Assembly: GCA_019115335.1 (NCBI GenBank)
Contig: DXDT01000198.1
Coordinates: 1 to 34,195, forward strand
Direction: 5' to 3'
From: Candidatus Brachybacterium merdigallinarum
Lineage (GTDB): Bacteria > Actinomycetota > Actinomycetes > Actinomycetales > Dermabacteraceae
DNA: 34,195 nucleotides
This document shows positions 1 to 8,131 of the stretch, piece after piece. Positions within the stretch are counted from its first letter, which is position 1, and every line of letters starts with the position of its first letter. The position numbers were made by a program, and so were the translations under genes. The notes below the pieces were generated by a model. It was not told where the DNA came from. It did not search any database and saw only the letters and a program-made list of their open reading frames with translations.

Positions 1-2
1 TG

Positions 3-455
3 CGCGAGCGACTCGGGATCACCATCATGATCATCACCCACGGGATGGGCGTGGTGCGCGAGGTCTGCGACACCGTGACCCTGCTGCAGGACGGCAGGAT
101 CACCCAGACCGGTGACCTGCTCGAGGTCGCCGCGGACCCCCACGGTCCGCTGAGCGCCGAGCTGATCCCGCTGCCGCCCGCCCCCACCGGCATCGACGCG
201 CTCGTGGTCAACTGCGACTACGGCAACTCCGAGCGGTTCCGCACCACCGAGGACCTGATCCGCCTGGCCGAGACCTATGAAACCGACGCGACGCTGGTCG
301 CCGGCACCATCGAGACGATCGGCGGCCGCCAGGTGGGACGCGTCCAACTCGCGTTGCGCAACCATTCCGGCCAGCCGATCTCCCGGGACGGCCTGACCGC
401 CTTCCTCGCCGAGCTGGAGACGGCCGGCGTGGTCACGAAGGAGGTGTCCGCATGA
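3..455 (+). CDS. metN: Methionine ABC transporter ATP-binding protein MetN (3' part)
   Basis: This is the C-terminal part of the ATPase that powers D/L-methionine import; the gene begins before the window and the open frame runs from the first bases. Visible are the H-loop region (ITHGM, where most relatives have ITHEM), the end of the nucleotide-binding domain, and a C-terminal NIL-type domain of about 80 residues (LVVNCDYGN onward) that in the MetN family binds methionine and inhibits transport. The stop overlaps the metI start as ATGA, so the two are translationally coupled. The identity is supported by metI and metQ directly downstream. The Walker A, Walker B and signature motifs lie outside the window and cannot be checked. 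Confidence 0.9.
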   Translation, partial: RERLGITIMIITHGMGVVREVCDTVTLLQDGRITQTGDLLEVAADPHGPLSAELIPLPPAPTGIDALVVNCDYGNSERFRTTEDLIRLAETYETDATLVAGTIETIGGRQVGRVQLALRNHSGQPISRDGLTAFLAELETAGVVTKEVSA

Positions 456-1153
456 TCGAGCTCCTGCAGGAGTGGCTGTCCAACCCGCTGCTGACCCGCT
501 GGGACGGCGGCCCCTGGGAGGCCACGGTGGTCACCCTCTACATGACCGCGGTGACCATGGGGCTGACGGTGCTGATCGGCCTGCCGCTGGGCATCGCGCT
601 GTTCGAGACCGACGGCTCGGCCTCCCCGCTGGTGCGCGGCATCAACCAGGTCACCGGCTTCATGGTCAACGTGCTGCGCTCCTTCCCGTTCTTCATCCTG
701 ATCATCGCGCTGATCCCCCTCACCTCCGCGATCACCGGCCGCTCCACCGGCCCGAACGCCGCGATGATCGCCCTGACCATCGCGGCGGTGCCCTTCGCGG
801 CGCGGCTGTTCGAGCTGAACCTGCGCGAGATCCCCGCCGGGAAGATCGAGGCGGTGCGCATGATGGGTGCGAGCCGCTGGCAGGTGATCCGCCAGGTGCT
901 GGTCCCCGAGGCGCTGCCCGGGATCATCGGCTCGATCACCACCACCACGATCGCCGTCATCGGCTACACCGCCATGGCCGGCTCCGTGAACGCGGGCGGC
1001 CTGGGCCAGCTCGCCTACAACCGCGGCTACACCGGCTACCAGACCGAGATCATCATCGTCACCGTGATCCTGCTGGTCGCGATCGTGATCCTGGTGCAGC
1101 TGCTCGGCTCCCGCCTCGCTCGCGCCGTCGACCATCGCGCCCGCATCTCCTGA
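452..1153 (+). CDS. metI: Methionine ABC transporter permease MetI
   Basis: Inner-membrane permease of the MetNIQ importer, 233 residues, the usual family length. About five hydrophobic segments are visible, and the cytoplasmic EAA loop that contacts MetN is clear (KIEAVRMMGASRWQVIRQVL, around residues 130-150), followed by the characteristic GYTAMAGSVNAGGLGQLAYN stretch of MetI. The ATG overlaps the metN stop and is preceded by a strong Shine-Dalgarno (GAAGGAGGTG, 438-447). metQ follows after 26 bases, so the three genes form one operon. Confidence 0.95.
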   Translation: MIELLQEWLSNPLLTRWDGGPWEATVVTLYMTAVTMGLTVLIGLPLGIALFETDGSASPLVRGINQVTGFMVNVLRSFPFFILIIALIPLTSAITGRSTGPNAAMIALTIAAVPFAARLFELNLREIPAGKIEAVRMMGASRWQVIRQVLVPEALPGIIGSITTTTIAVIGYTAMAGSVNAGGLGQLAYNRGYTGYQTEIIIVTVILLVAIVILVQLLGSRLARAVDHRARIS

Positions 1154-1179
1154 ACCCCCTCCCAGCAAAGGAACCCCTC

Positions 1180-2019
1180 ATGAGCACCATCTCCCGCCGC
1201 ACCCTGTTCGCCTCCGGCGCCGGCCTGGCCGCCCTCACCCTCGCCGCCTGCGGCGGGGATGACGACGCCGCGCTGACCGAGACCGACGGTGTCACCACCA
1301 TCCGCATCGCCGCCACCCCGCTGCCGCACATGGAGATCCTCACGTTCGTGCGCGACAACCTCGCAGCCGATGCCGGGCTCGAGCTGGACCTGCAGGAGCA
1401 GACCGAGTACCCGATCCCCAACCGCCTGCTCTCCGAGGGCGAGGTGGATGCGAACTTCTTCCAGCACCTGCCCTATCTCGAGACCGAGATCGCGGAGAAC
1501 GGCTACGAGCTGACCCCCTTCGAGGGCGTCCACATCGAGCCCCTGGGCATCTTCTCCGACTCCCTGTCCAGCCTCGAGGAGATCGAGGACGGCGCCTCCG
1601 TGGGCGTCCCCAACGATCCCACCAACCGCGGCCGCGCCCTCGCCCTGCTGGCCGCCGAGGGGCTGCTGACCCTGGCCGAGGGGATCGAGCCCACCGAGGC
1701 CACGATCGACGACATCGACGAGAACCCCCAGAACCTCGAGTTCGCGGAGATCGATGCGGCGCTGCTGCCCCGCACCCTCGGCGACTACGCGATCGCCGTG
1801 ATCAACGGCAACTACGCGCTCGAGGCGGATCTCAGCCCCGCCGAGGACGCCCTCGCACTCGAGTCCGGCGAGGACAACCCCTACGCCAACATGCTGGTGG
1901 TCCGCACCGAGGACGCCGAGAACGAGGCACTGCTGGCGCTCGACGAGCTGCTGCACAGCGACGACGTGAAGTCGTTCATCGAGGAGAACTACTCCGGGGC
2001 TGTCCTGCCCGTCGACTGA
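1180..2019 (+). CDS. metQ: Methionine-binding lipoprotein MetQ
   Basis: Extracellular solute-binding lipoprotein (NlpA/MetQ family) of the methionine importer, 279 residues. The N-terminus has SRRTLF, a hydrophobic core and lipobox LAAC with the lipidated cysteine at residue 24; the double arginine could mean Tat export. Family features include YPIPNRLLSEGEVDANFFQHLPYL and VGVPNDPTNRGRALALL. The ATG was chosen because AAAGGAA lies just upstream and it yields a complete signal peptide; the frame is open much further upstream but only as a shadow of metI. A strong hairpin follows 38 bases after the stop, ending the operon. Confidence 0.95.
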   Translation: MSTISRRTLFASGAGLAALTLAACGGDDDAALTETDGVTTIRIAATPLPHMEILTFVRDNLAADAGLELDLQEQTEYPIPNRLLSEGEVDANFFQHLPYLETEIAENGYELTPFEGVHIEPLGIFSDSLSSLEEIEDGASVGVPNDPTNRGRALALLAAEGLLTLAEGIEPTEATIDDIDENPQNLEFAEIDAALLPRTLGDYAIAVINGNYALEADLSPAEDALALESGEDNPYANMLVVRTEDAENEALLALDELLHSDDVKSFIEENYSGAVLPVD

Positions 2020-2057
2020 CGCGCAGGACCCCGGCACCTCGCCGAGGCCCCCGGCCC

Positions 2058-2092
2058 AACGCGCCGCCCGCTGATCCAGCGGGCGGCGCGTT
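2058..2092 (+). terminator. Intrinsic terminator of metNIQ
   Basis: Perfect 15-bp stem (AACGCGCCGCCCGCT pairs with its exact reverse complement) around a 5-base GATCC loop. Because the stem begins AA and ends TT it could work in both directions; the T-tract is minimal, as is common in GC-rich actinobacteria. Confidence 0.8.
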
Positions 2093-2145
2093 CGCGTCAG
2101 GGAGCTCTGCGGCGCGGAGCGATACCGGATCGAGACCTGGCGCCA

Positions 2146-2173
2146 TTGCGCGCGCACAGAAGCGGTGTACGCT
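2146..2173 (+). promoter_or_regulatory. Predicted sigma-70-type promoter of the sugar ABC operon
   Basis: A -35-like TTGCGC (2146-2151), a 16-base spacer and a -10-like TACGCT (2168-2173) place transcription start near 2180, just before the palindromic operator. The 5' leader would be about 150 bases. Placement is by eye only. Confidence 0.5.
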
Positions 2174-2186
2174 GACGACAACTCAC

Positions 2187-2202
2187 CTGAGAGCGCTCTC
2201 AG
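2187..2202 (+). promoter_or_regulatory. LacI-family palindromic operator
   Basis: Perfect 16-bp palindrome CTGAGAGCGCTCTCAG with the central CG step typical of LacI/GalR operators. Actinobacterial sugar repressors such as CebR use closely related boxes (GGGAGCGCTCCC type). It sits a few bases downstream of the predicted transcription start, where bound repressor would block initiation or escape. The obvious ligand is the LacI-type protein encoded by the last gene of the same operon. Confidence 0.8.
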
Positions 2203-2331
2203 AACAATGCAGTCACCAGCGCTCCCAGAGCGGGCCGGTTCCCCGACCTCCCCGCACGCAGCGAGCCCACCCCCGGCGTCCGCACCGCGGCCGCCGCCCA
2301 CCGCACCCCGGGAACGAAGGAGTTCACCCTC

Positions 2332-3606
2332 ATGAGGATCACCCGCAGAACCGCACTGGCCGCCTCCGCGGCGACCGCCACCGCCGCCACCCTCGCCGCC
2401 TGCGGCGGTGACGAGAGCTCCGGCGGAGGGGGCGGAGGCGGCTCGATCGAGCTCACCGTCGCCACCTTCAATGAGTTCGGCTACGAGGACCTCTTCGCGA
2501 AGTACGAGGAGGAGAACCCCGGCGTCACCATCACCCACAAGAAGGCCGCGACCGCGGACGATGCCCGCTCCAACCTGATGACCGGCCTCGCCGCAGGCTC
2601 GGGCCTGGCCGACGTCGAGGGCGTGGAGGTCGGCTGGTGGGCCGAGCTGCAGCAGTACTCCGACGTGTTCGAGGACCTCGCCAGCCCCGACGTCGAGGGG
2701 CGCTGGCTGGACTGGAAGACCGAGGCCGCCACCGTGGACGGCAAGCTCATGGGCTACGGCACCGACGTCGGACCCGAGGCCATCGCCTATCGCGCCGACC
2801 TCTTCGAGCAGGCCGGCCTGCCCACCGACCGCACCGAGGTCGCCGAGCTGCTCACCGGTGACTGGACCGCCTACTTCGAGGCCGGCCGCCAGTTCACCGA
2901 GGCCACCGGCATCCCGTGGTTCGACGGCGCGGGCGGCACCTACAACGGCATGGTCCAGCAGCTGGCCAACCCCTACGAGGGCAGCGACGGCACCCCGGTG
3001 CCGCTGGCCGACAACGCCGACGTCAAGGCCATCTACGACCACCTCGCCGAGTACGCGGACATCTCCGCGGGCCTGACCCAGTGGTCCGAGGACTGGGTCG
3101 CCGCCTTCCAGAACGACGGCTTCGCCACCATGCTCTGCCCGCCGTGGATGATGGGCCCGATCGAGGGCAACGCGGACGGCGTCGAGGGCTGGGACATCGC
3201 GGACGTCTTCCCCGGCGGCGGCGGCAACTGGGGCGGGTCCTACCTGGTCGTCCCCTCCCAGGGCGCGAACGTCGAGGAGGCGAAGAAGCTCGCCGCCTGG
3301 CTGACCGCCCCGGAGCAGCAGATCGCCGCGTTCCAGGCCGTCGGCGCCTTCCCCAGCCAGCTCGAGGCGCTCGAGGCGGAGGAGGTCACCGGCCAGGTCA
3401 ACGAGTTCTTCAACAGCGCCCCCGTCGGCGAGATCTTCTCCGAGCGGGCCACGTCCATCGAGACCCAGCCGTTCGTGGGCCCGAACTTCTTCGTCATCAA
3501 CACCGTGGTGGCCGATGCGATCACCCGCTGGGACAACGAGGGCGCCGATCCCGCGGGCTCCTGGGAGCAGGCGCTGACCGCGTACGACGAGCTCGGCCTG
3601 GAGTGA
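2332..3606 (+). CDS. Sugar ABC transporter substrate-binding lipoprotein (CebE-like, CUT1 family)
   Basis: Family 1 extracellular solute-binding protein, 424 residues. TRRTALA, a hydrophobic stretch and lipobox LAAC (Cys24) mark a lipoprotein, perhaps Tat-exported, followed by a Gly/Ser-rich linker. The mature protein opens with ELTVATFNEFGYEDLFAKYE, and the pattern of an early TFNEFGYE-like strand plus PGVTITH is reminiscent of cellobiose/cellotriose-binding CebE proteins; the substrate is therefore guessed to be a beta-glucoside or other oligosaccharide. A good Shine-Dalgarno GAAGGAG (2316-2322) supports the ATG. First gene of the operon. No glycoside hydrolase is encoded nearby to confirm the sugar. 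Confidence 0.88.
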   Translation: MRITRRTALAASAATATAATLAACGGDESSGGGGGGGSIELTVATFNEFGYEDLFAKYEEENPGVTITHKKAATADDARSNLMTGLAAGSGLADVEGVEVGWWAELQQYSDVFEDLASPDVEGRWLDWKTEAATVDGKLMGYGTDVGPEAIAYRADLFEQAGLPTDRTEVAELLTGDWTAYFEAGRQFTEATGIPWFDGAGGTYNGMVQQLANPYEGSDGTPVPLADNADVKAIYDHLAEYADISAGLTQWSEDWVAAFQNDGFATMLCPPWMMGPIEGNADGVEGWDIADVFPGGGGNWGGSYLVVPSQGANVEEAKKLAAWLTAPEQQIAAFQAVGAFPSQLEALEAEEVTGQVNEFFNSAPVGEIFSERATSIETQPFVGPNFFVINTVVADAITRWDNEGADPAGSWEQALTAYDELGLE

Positions 3607-4601
3607 CCCTCACGGCCCCTCCCGGGTCGGAGTCCTCGACCCGGCTCCCGGCGCCGGGCCCCGGCCGCACGCGGCCGGCCTGGCGCCGGGCGCTCTCGCG
3701 CCTGGACGTGAGGTTCACGCCCTACCTGTTCATCAGCCCGTTCTTCCTGCTGTTCATGCTGGTCGGGCTGTTCCCCATCCTCTTCACCGCCTGGGTGTCG
3801 CTGCACGACTGGGATCTGATCCGCGGTCAGGGCGACTTCGTGGGCCTGGAGAACTACCAGTTCGTGCTCGGCACCGACAGCTTCTACAAGGCCCTGCGCA
3901 ACACCTTCTCGATCTTCCTGCTCTCCTCCGTGCCGCAGGTGATCGCTGCGATCCTGATCGCCTACGTGCTGGATGCGAACCTCCGCGCCAAGACGTTCTG
4001 GCGGATGGGTGTGCTGGTGCCCTACATCGTCGCCCCGGTGGCCGTCTCCCTGATCTTCGCCAAGCTCTTCGCCGATGAGTCCGGGCTGATCAACAACCTC
4101 CTGATGGGGGTCGGGCTGCCCGCGGTCGGCTGGCACAGCGACGCCCTGGCCTCCCACGCCGCGATCGCCTCGATGGTGAACTTCCGCTGGACCGGCTACA
4201 ACGCCCTGATCTTCCTGGCGGCCATGCAGGCGGTGCCGCGGGAGATCTACGAGGCCTCGATCATCGACGGCGCCGGCCGGATGCGCCGCTTCTGGTCGGT
4301 GACGGTGCCGATGCTGCGCCCCACCATCATCTTCGTGGTCATCACCTCCACCATCGGCGGCCTGCAGATCTTCGACGAGCCGCGCATGTTCGACACCGGC
4401 GGCATGGGCGGCGCCTCCCGCCAGTGGATGACGATGACGATGTACCTCTACGAGCTGGGCTGGGGGCCGCAGGTCTCCTTCGGGCGGGCCTCCGCCGTGG
4501 CCTGGCTGCTGTTCCTGATCATCGTCGTGATCGGCATCCTGAACTTCTTCATCACCCGACGGATCGCCAGCGGCGGCGGCCCCTCCGCGGGCCGACGCTG
4601 A
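3603..4601 (+). CDS. Sugar ABC transporter permease, CebF/MalF type
   Basis: First of two CUT1 inner-membrane permeases, 332 residues. The start is the GTG that overlaps the upstream stop as GTGA (3603-3606); a basic, proline-rich N-terminus then leads into the first membrane helix (YLFISPFFLLFMLVGLFPIL). About six helices are visible, as usual for MalF-like proteins of this class, and the EAA loop EASIIDGAGRMRRFWSVTVP (from about residue 217) docks the ATPase. The open frame extends far upstream of 3603 but only antisense to sense within the binding-protein gene, so it is not coding there. Coupled to the next gene with a 10-base gap. Confidence 0.9.
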   Translation: MTLTAPPGSESSTRLPAPGPGRTRPAWRRALSRLDVRFTPYLFISPFFLLFMLVGLFPILFTAWVSLHDWDLIRGQGDFVGLENYQFVLGTDSFYKALRNTFSIFLLSSVPQVIAAILIAYVLDANLRAKTFWRMGVLVPYIVAPVAVSLIFAKLFADESGLINNLLMGVGLPAVGWHSDALASHAAIASMVNFRWTGYNALIFLAAMQAVPREIYEASIIDGAGRMRRFWSVTVPMLRPTIIFVVITSTIGGLQIFDEPRMFDTGGMGGASRQWMTMTMYLYELGWGPQVSFGRASAVAWLLFLIIVVIGILNFFITRRIASGGGPSAGRR

Positions 4602-4611
4602 GGAGCCCGCC

Positions 4612-5520
4612 ATGCACTCATCCGCTGCCATCGAGCAGTTCGCCGGCCCCGGGGCCGCCCGCGCCGCGCGCCGCCGCCTCAAGGGCGGGGGAGGGGTCGA
4701 CGCCCGCCCCCGCTGGTGGAACTACCTCCTGCTCACCGCCGTGCTGGGGATCTCGCTGTTCCCCCTCTACTACGCGCTGCTGCTGGCCTCCTCGGACGCC
4801 GGCACCATCGCCCGCAACCCCATCCCCTCCCTGTTCCCGCAGGGGAACCTGTTGGCCAACATCCGCGAGGTGATCACCTCCGACATCAACTTCTGGTCCG
4901 CCATGCTGAACTCGGTGTTCGTGGCGACCGTGACCTCGCTGTCGGTGGTGTTCTTCGCGACCCTGGCCGGGTTCGCCTTCTCCAAGCTGCGCTTCCGCGG
5001 CCGTCGCGGACTGCTGACCTTCGTGATCGCCACCATGGCGGTGCCGGTGCAGCTGGGCGTGATCCCGCTGTTCATCATCATGGCGCGGCTGGGCTGGGTG
5101 GGAGACCTCAAGGCCGTGATCATCCCCGGCCTGGTCACCGCGTTCGGCGTGTTCTGGATGACCCAGTATCTCGAGGACGCCCTCCCCTTCGAGCTCATCG
5201 AGGCCGCGAGGGTGGACGGCTGCAGCCTGCTGCAGACCTACTGGCACGTGGCCCTGCCCGCCTCCCGCGGTGCTGGCGCGATGCTGTTCCTGTTCACCTT
5301 CGTGGGGTCCTGGACGAACTTCTTCTGGCCGTTCATCATCCTGCGCGGGGACAGCCTCACCCTGCCGGTGGCGCTGCAGCAGCTCCAGGCCTCCTACTTC
5401 AAGGACTATTCTCTGATCATGTCCGGAGTGGTCGTCTCGGTGATCCCGCTGCTGCTGCTGTTCATCCTCGCCGGGCGTCAGCTCGTGGGAGGCATCATGC
5501 AAGGAGCGGTCAAGGGGTGA
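4612..5520 (+). CDS. Sugar ABC transporter permease, CebG/MalG type
   Basis: Second CUT1 permease, 302 residues with six predicted membrane segments; the N-terminus is cytoplasmic, about 40 residues long, and basic. The EAA loop is EAARVDGCSLLQTYWHVALP, and the MalG-like SWTNFFWPFIIL segment follows. A purine-rich GAGGAG precedes the ATG. Its stop overlaps the start of the repressor gene as GTGA. No ATP-binding subunit is encoded in this operon, which fits actinobacterial CUT1 systems that share one MsiK-type ATPase encoded elsewhere. Confidence 0.9.
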   Translation: MHSSAAIEQFAGPGAARAARRRLKGGGGVDARPRWWNYLLLTAVLGISLFPLYYALLLASSDAGTIARNPIPSLFPQGNLLANIREVITSDINFWSAMLNSVFVATVTSLSVVFFATLAGFAFSKLRFRGRRGLLTFVIATMAVPVQLGVIPLFIIMARLGWVGDLKAVIIPGLVTAFGVFWMTQYLEDALPFELIEAARVDGCSLLQTYWHVALPASRGAGAMLFLFTFVGSWTNFFWPFIILRGDSLTLPVALQQLQASYFKDYSLIMSGVVVSVIPLLLLFILAGRQLVGGIMQGAVKG

Positions 5521-6539
5521 GCACCACAGCCCGTGCCGGTGGCGCGGCGGGGCCCACCCTCGAGGACGTCGCGCGCGTCTCCGGAGTCTCCCGCGCCACG
5601 GTCTCCCGCGTGGTCCGCGGGGACGTGCAGGTCACCGCGAGCAAGGTCGCGAAGGTCGAAGCCGCGGTGCGGAAGCTCGGCTACGTCCCCCACAGCGCCG
5701 CCCGGAGCCTGGCCAGCCGCCGTACCGGCGCCGTCGCCCTGATCGTCCCCGAGCACGAGTCGCGGGTCTTCACCGATCCGTTCTTCGGCAGCGCCATCTC
5801 CGGGGTCGCCGCCGCCCTCGATCCCACCGACAAGCAGCTGATCCTGGTGATGGCCTCCTCGCAGGACGACTCCAAGCTGCGCCGCTTCCTGCGCGGCGGC
5901 CACGCCGACGGGCTGCTGGTGATGTCCCACCACGAAGGCGACCTCACCCAGGAGCTGGTCGACGACGCCCCCGTGCCGGTCGTGTTCATCGGCCGCCCCA
6001 GCGGCAGCGTCCATGCCCCTCAGGTGGACCTCGACAACGAGGAGGGCGGCCGGCTGGCGGCCCGGCACCTGCTGGCGACCGGCCGCACCCGCATCGCCAC
6101 CATCACCGGCCCGATGGACATGACCGCTGCGATCGACCGGCATCACGGCTTCGTCTCCGAACTGGCCGCGGCCGGCTGCGCCCCGGTCGCGATCGGGCAC
6201 GGCGACTTCACCATCGGCTCCGGCGAGACGGCACTCGCCGAGATGATGGATGCTGGTCGCTCCTTCGACGCCCTGTTCGCGGGCAGCGACCTGATGGCGA
6301 TCGGGGCGCTGCGCCGGCTGCAGCTGGCGGGCACCCCGGTGCCCCGCGACGTCGCCATGGTGGGCTTCGACGACATCACCGCCGCCGCGGACCCCACCAT
6401 CTCCCTGACCACGGTGGTCAACCCCGCCAAGGACCTCGCCGAGCGGGCGGTCCGCATGCTCGTGGACCTGATCGAGGGGGAGGAGACCGACCGCACCGTG
6501 ATCATCCCGCCCTGGCTGCGGATCCGGGGCACGGCCTGA
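5517..6539 (+). CDS. LacI-family transcriptional repressor
   Basis: Predicted repressor of the sugar operon, 340 residues. The N-terminal DNA-binding domain (TLEDVARVSGVSRATVSRVV, residues 14-33) and the hinge helix (GYVPHSAARSLAS) are canonical; the remainder is a periplasmic-binding-protein-like effector domain ending in VAMVGFDD and SLTTV motifs typical of the family. The GTG start overlaps the upstream permease stop, so it is translated with the transporter. Being within the operon it presumably regulates through the palindrome at 2187-2202 and would be autoregulated. Effector sugar unknown. Confidence 0.92.
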   Translation: MSTTARAGGAAGPTLEDVARVSGVSRATVSRVVRGDVQVTASKVAKVEAAVRKLGYVPHSAARSLASRRTGAVALIVPEHESRVFTDPFFGSAISGVAAALDPTDKQLILVMASSQDDSKLRRFLRGGHADGLLVMSHHEGDLTQELVDDAPVPVVFIGRPSGSVHAPQVDLDNEEGGRLAARHLLATGRTRIATITGPMDMTAAIDRHHGFVSELAAAGCAPVAIGHGDFTIGSGETALAEMMDAGRSFDALFAGSDLMAIGALRRLQLAGTPVPRDVAMVGFDDITAAADPTISLTTVVNPAKDLAERAVRMLVDLIEGEETDRTVIIPPWLRIRGTA

Positions 6540-6593
6540 GCTCCGACCAGGTGCTGCGCAGCGTGATCTGACTCGCGTGCAGCGCCGCTGCAG

Positions 6594-6623
6594 TTGAACG
6601 GCAGGCAGAGCGGCGGTTACGCT
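6594..6623 (+). promoter_or_regulatory. Predicted promoter of tRNA-Ser
   Basis: TTGAAC (6594-6599), an 18-base spacer and TACGCT (6618-6623), placing transcription start within a few bases of the mature tRNA 5' end at 6631. The same TACGCT hexamer is used by the predicted sugar operon promoter. Confidence 0.5.
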
Positions 6624-6630
6624 GTACGAC

Positions 6631-6716
6631 GGTAGCGTGTCCGAGCGGCCGAAGGTGCATCACTCGAAATGATGTGTGGTTCATAGCCACCGCGGGTTCA
6701 AATCCCGCCGCTACCG
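6631..6716 (+). tRNA. tRNA-Ser (anticodon CGA)
   Basis: Full cloverleaf read by eye: acceptor stem GGTAGCG (6631-6637) pairs with CGCTACC (6709-6715), discriminator G at 6716; anticodon stem CATCA/TGATG flanks the loop CTCGAAA with anticodon CGA at 6665-6667, decoding UCG; T-arm GCGGG-TTCAAAT-CCCGC (6692-6708). A long variable arm (roughly 6677-6691) confirms a class II serine tRNA. The bases after the discriminator are CCCA, so CCA is not encoded directly in register. Confidence 0.96.
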
Positions 6717-6750
6717 CCCAGTGACCAGCGGTTTCACCTGCTGCTCAGAG

Positions 6751-6780
6751 AACAGGGCCCCGGTTCCCCGGGGCCCTGTT
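6751..6780 (+). terminator. Intrinsic terminator after tRNA-Ser
   Basis: AACAGGGCCCCGG pairs with CCGGGGCCCTGTT through a TTCC loop: a perfect 13-bp stem whose 3' arm ends in TT. It lies 34 bases after the tRNA. The symmetric AA/TT ends mean it could also stop ptsH transcription coming from the other side. Confidence 0.8.
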
Positions 6781-6841
6781 CCGCGTCCGGGGGACGGTTC
6801 CCCGGGGTCGTTCCGGGGGCGGAGCGTCGCAGCGCCCCGGC

Positions 6842-7135
6842 TCAGCCCTCCTCGTCGAGGTTCTTCTCCAGGAGTGCGGCGAGGGTCGCGACGGCCTCAG
6901 CGGCCCCCTCGCCGTCGGCGCTGAGGATCACCTCGTCACCCTGGTCCGCGCCGAGGGTCAGCAGCATCAGGATGCTCCGGGCCGGGACCGGGTCCCCGCC
7001 GGGGCGAGCGATCATCACCTCGACGCTCTGCTCCGCAGCGGCCTGCGAGAACAGCGCCGCGGGGCGGGCGTGCAGGCCGCTCGTGGAGGCGATCAGCACG
7101 CTCCGCTCGATGCGCTGGGGGGTGTCCTCTGCCAT
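6842..7135 (-). CDS. ptsH: Phosphocarrier protein HPr
   Basis: Cytoplasmic phosphocarrier of the sugar phosphotransferase system, 97 residues. The active-site histidine is His22 in GLHARPAALF, and the equivalent of the regulatory Ser46 is Ser54 in ARSILMLLTLG. It is about ten residues longer than a minimal HPr, split between a short N-terminal extension (MAEDTPQRIER) and the acidic C-terminus. AAAGG lies upstream of the ATG. It stands alone: neither enzyme I nor an enzyme II is adjacent. It could serve PTS transport or regulation elsewhere in the genome. Confidence 0.93.
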   Translation of the reverse strand: MAEDTPQRIERSVLIASTSGLHARPAALFSQAAAEQSVEVMIARPGGDPVPARSILMLLTLGADQGDEVILSADGEGAAEAVATLAALLEKNLDEEG

Positions 7136-7190
7136 GGATGAGGCCTTTCTCGACGGGGTGCGCTCCAGAGTACCCCCGCGGCCTGCACCG

Positions 7191-8018
7191 TCACCGGAAC
7201 CCGCCCACCACCCCGGGGCTGTCGTAGCCGGACATGCCCGGCGGCATCGCCTGGGCGCTGGTGGGGCCGAGGCCGTCGCGCCCGGAGCCGGTCAGCTCGA
7301 ACCAGGCGATCATGTCCGGGCCGGGAGTGCGGCCTCCCAGCGCCGCCCAGGTGGTGCCGATGTGCTCGACGATCTGCTCCGCGGGCAGGTCCCAGGCGGT
7401 GAAGCGACCCTCCCGGACCGTGCCGGCCCGCAGCTGGCCGCGCACCAGCATCCGGGACAGCAGCAGCGGGCCCCGGCTCTCGAACTCCTCGTCCCGCAGC
7501 GCCCCCGCCCCGGCCAGCAGCTCGACCACGTCACCGGGATGCAGCCAGCGCTCCCGCCCCATCGCCAGCAGCCGCTCCTCGATGCCGCTGGGGGCGGAGG
7601 CGGCATGCTCCGCCATCGCCTGCGGGGTCGCGAAGCGCGGGGGGCCGGGAGGGGCGTCCTGCTGGTCCCCGGAGGCGTCGACGCTCAGCATCGCGCCCCG
7701 ATCGGCGCTCAGGCGCCATGGCGGCAGCGGGGTGAGCAGCAGCGGGCCCAGACGGGGATGCTGCAGATGCACCGACAGCTCGCCCTTCCGCCCCCTCTGG
7801 GTGCCGACGATCCCGGCACCGAGCAGCCGCTCGTCCCGCAGCCCGACGGCGGTGGGATCGGTGCCCAGCCGCTGGATGCGGGAGTGGAGGGTCCAGCCGC
7901 GATCGGTGATGGTCCAGGTGCCCCGCCCCTCGACCCGGGTGTGGATGATCTGCTGGCCCGCCAGGGCGTCGAGCAGCGGATGGCTCGGAGGCGGTGAGGA
8001 GCGGAGGAACTCGAACAT
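7191..8018 (-). CDS. Protein of unknown function
   Basis: I do not recognise this 275-residue protein. It has no signal peptide and no clear membrane helix. The N-terminal half is rich in beta-type segments (TRVEGRGTWTITDRGWTLHSR; GELSVHLQHPRLGPLLLTPL) and the C-terminal half in leucine-rich helices (EERLLAMGRERWLHPGDVVELL). The start is uncertain: the ATG at 8018 (MFEFLRSS) has AGGA upstream, and one at 8027 (MVAMFEF) is also possible; longer versions would overlap the divergent TetR gene. Coding on this strand is supported by codon usage (G/C at third positions) and by the lack of a better frame. Confidence 0.7.
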   Translation of the reverse strand: MFEFLRSSPPPSHPLLDALAGQQIIHTRVEGRGTWTITDRGWTLHSRIQRLGTDPTAVGLRDERLLGAGIVGTQRGRKGELSVHLQHPRLGPLLLTPLPPWRLSADRGAMLSVDASGDQQDAPPGPPRFATPQAMAEHAASAPSGIEERLLAMGRERWLHPGDVVELLAGAGALRDEEFESRGPLLLSRMLVRGQLRAGTVREGRFTAWDLPAEQIVEHIGTTWAALGGRTPGPDMIAWFELTGSGRDGLGPTSAQAMPPGMSGYDSPGVVGGFR

Positions 8019-8131
8019 GGCGACCATCCTGCCGCACCGCACACCTCCCCGAGCCCGGTCCGCTCGGCGCCGCGCTGAGCAGGGCCTTCCCCACGACGCG
8101 CCGGGATGCATCCTTCCTCGCGGCACTGAAA

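Noticed and set aside
1036..3042. A 668-residue open frame on the minus strand across metQ and the sugar-binding gene
   Set aside because: It is antisense to well-supported genes, reads as Gly/Val/Asp/Arg-rich low complexity with no motif, and such open frames are common opposite real genes at this GC content.
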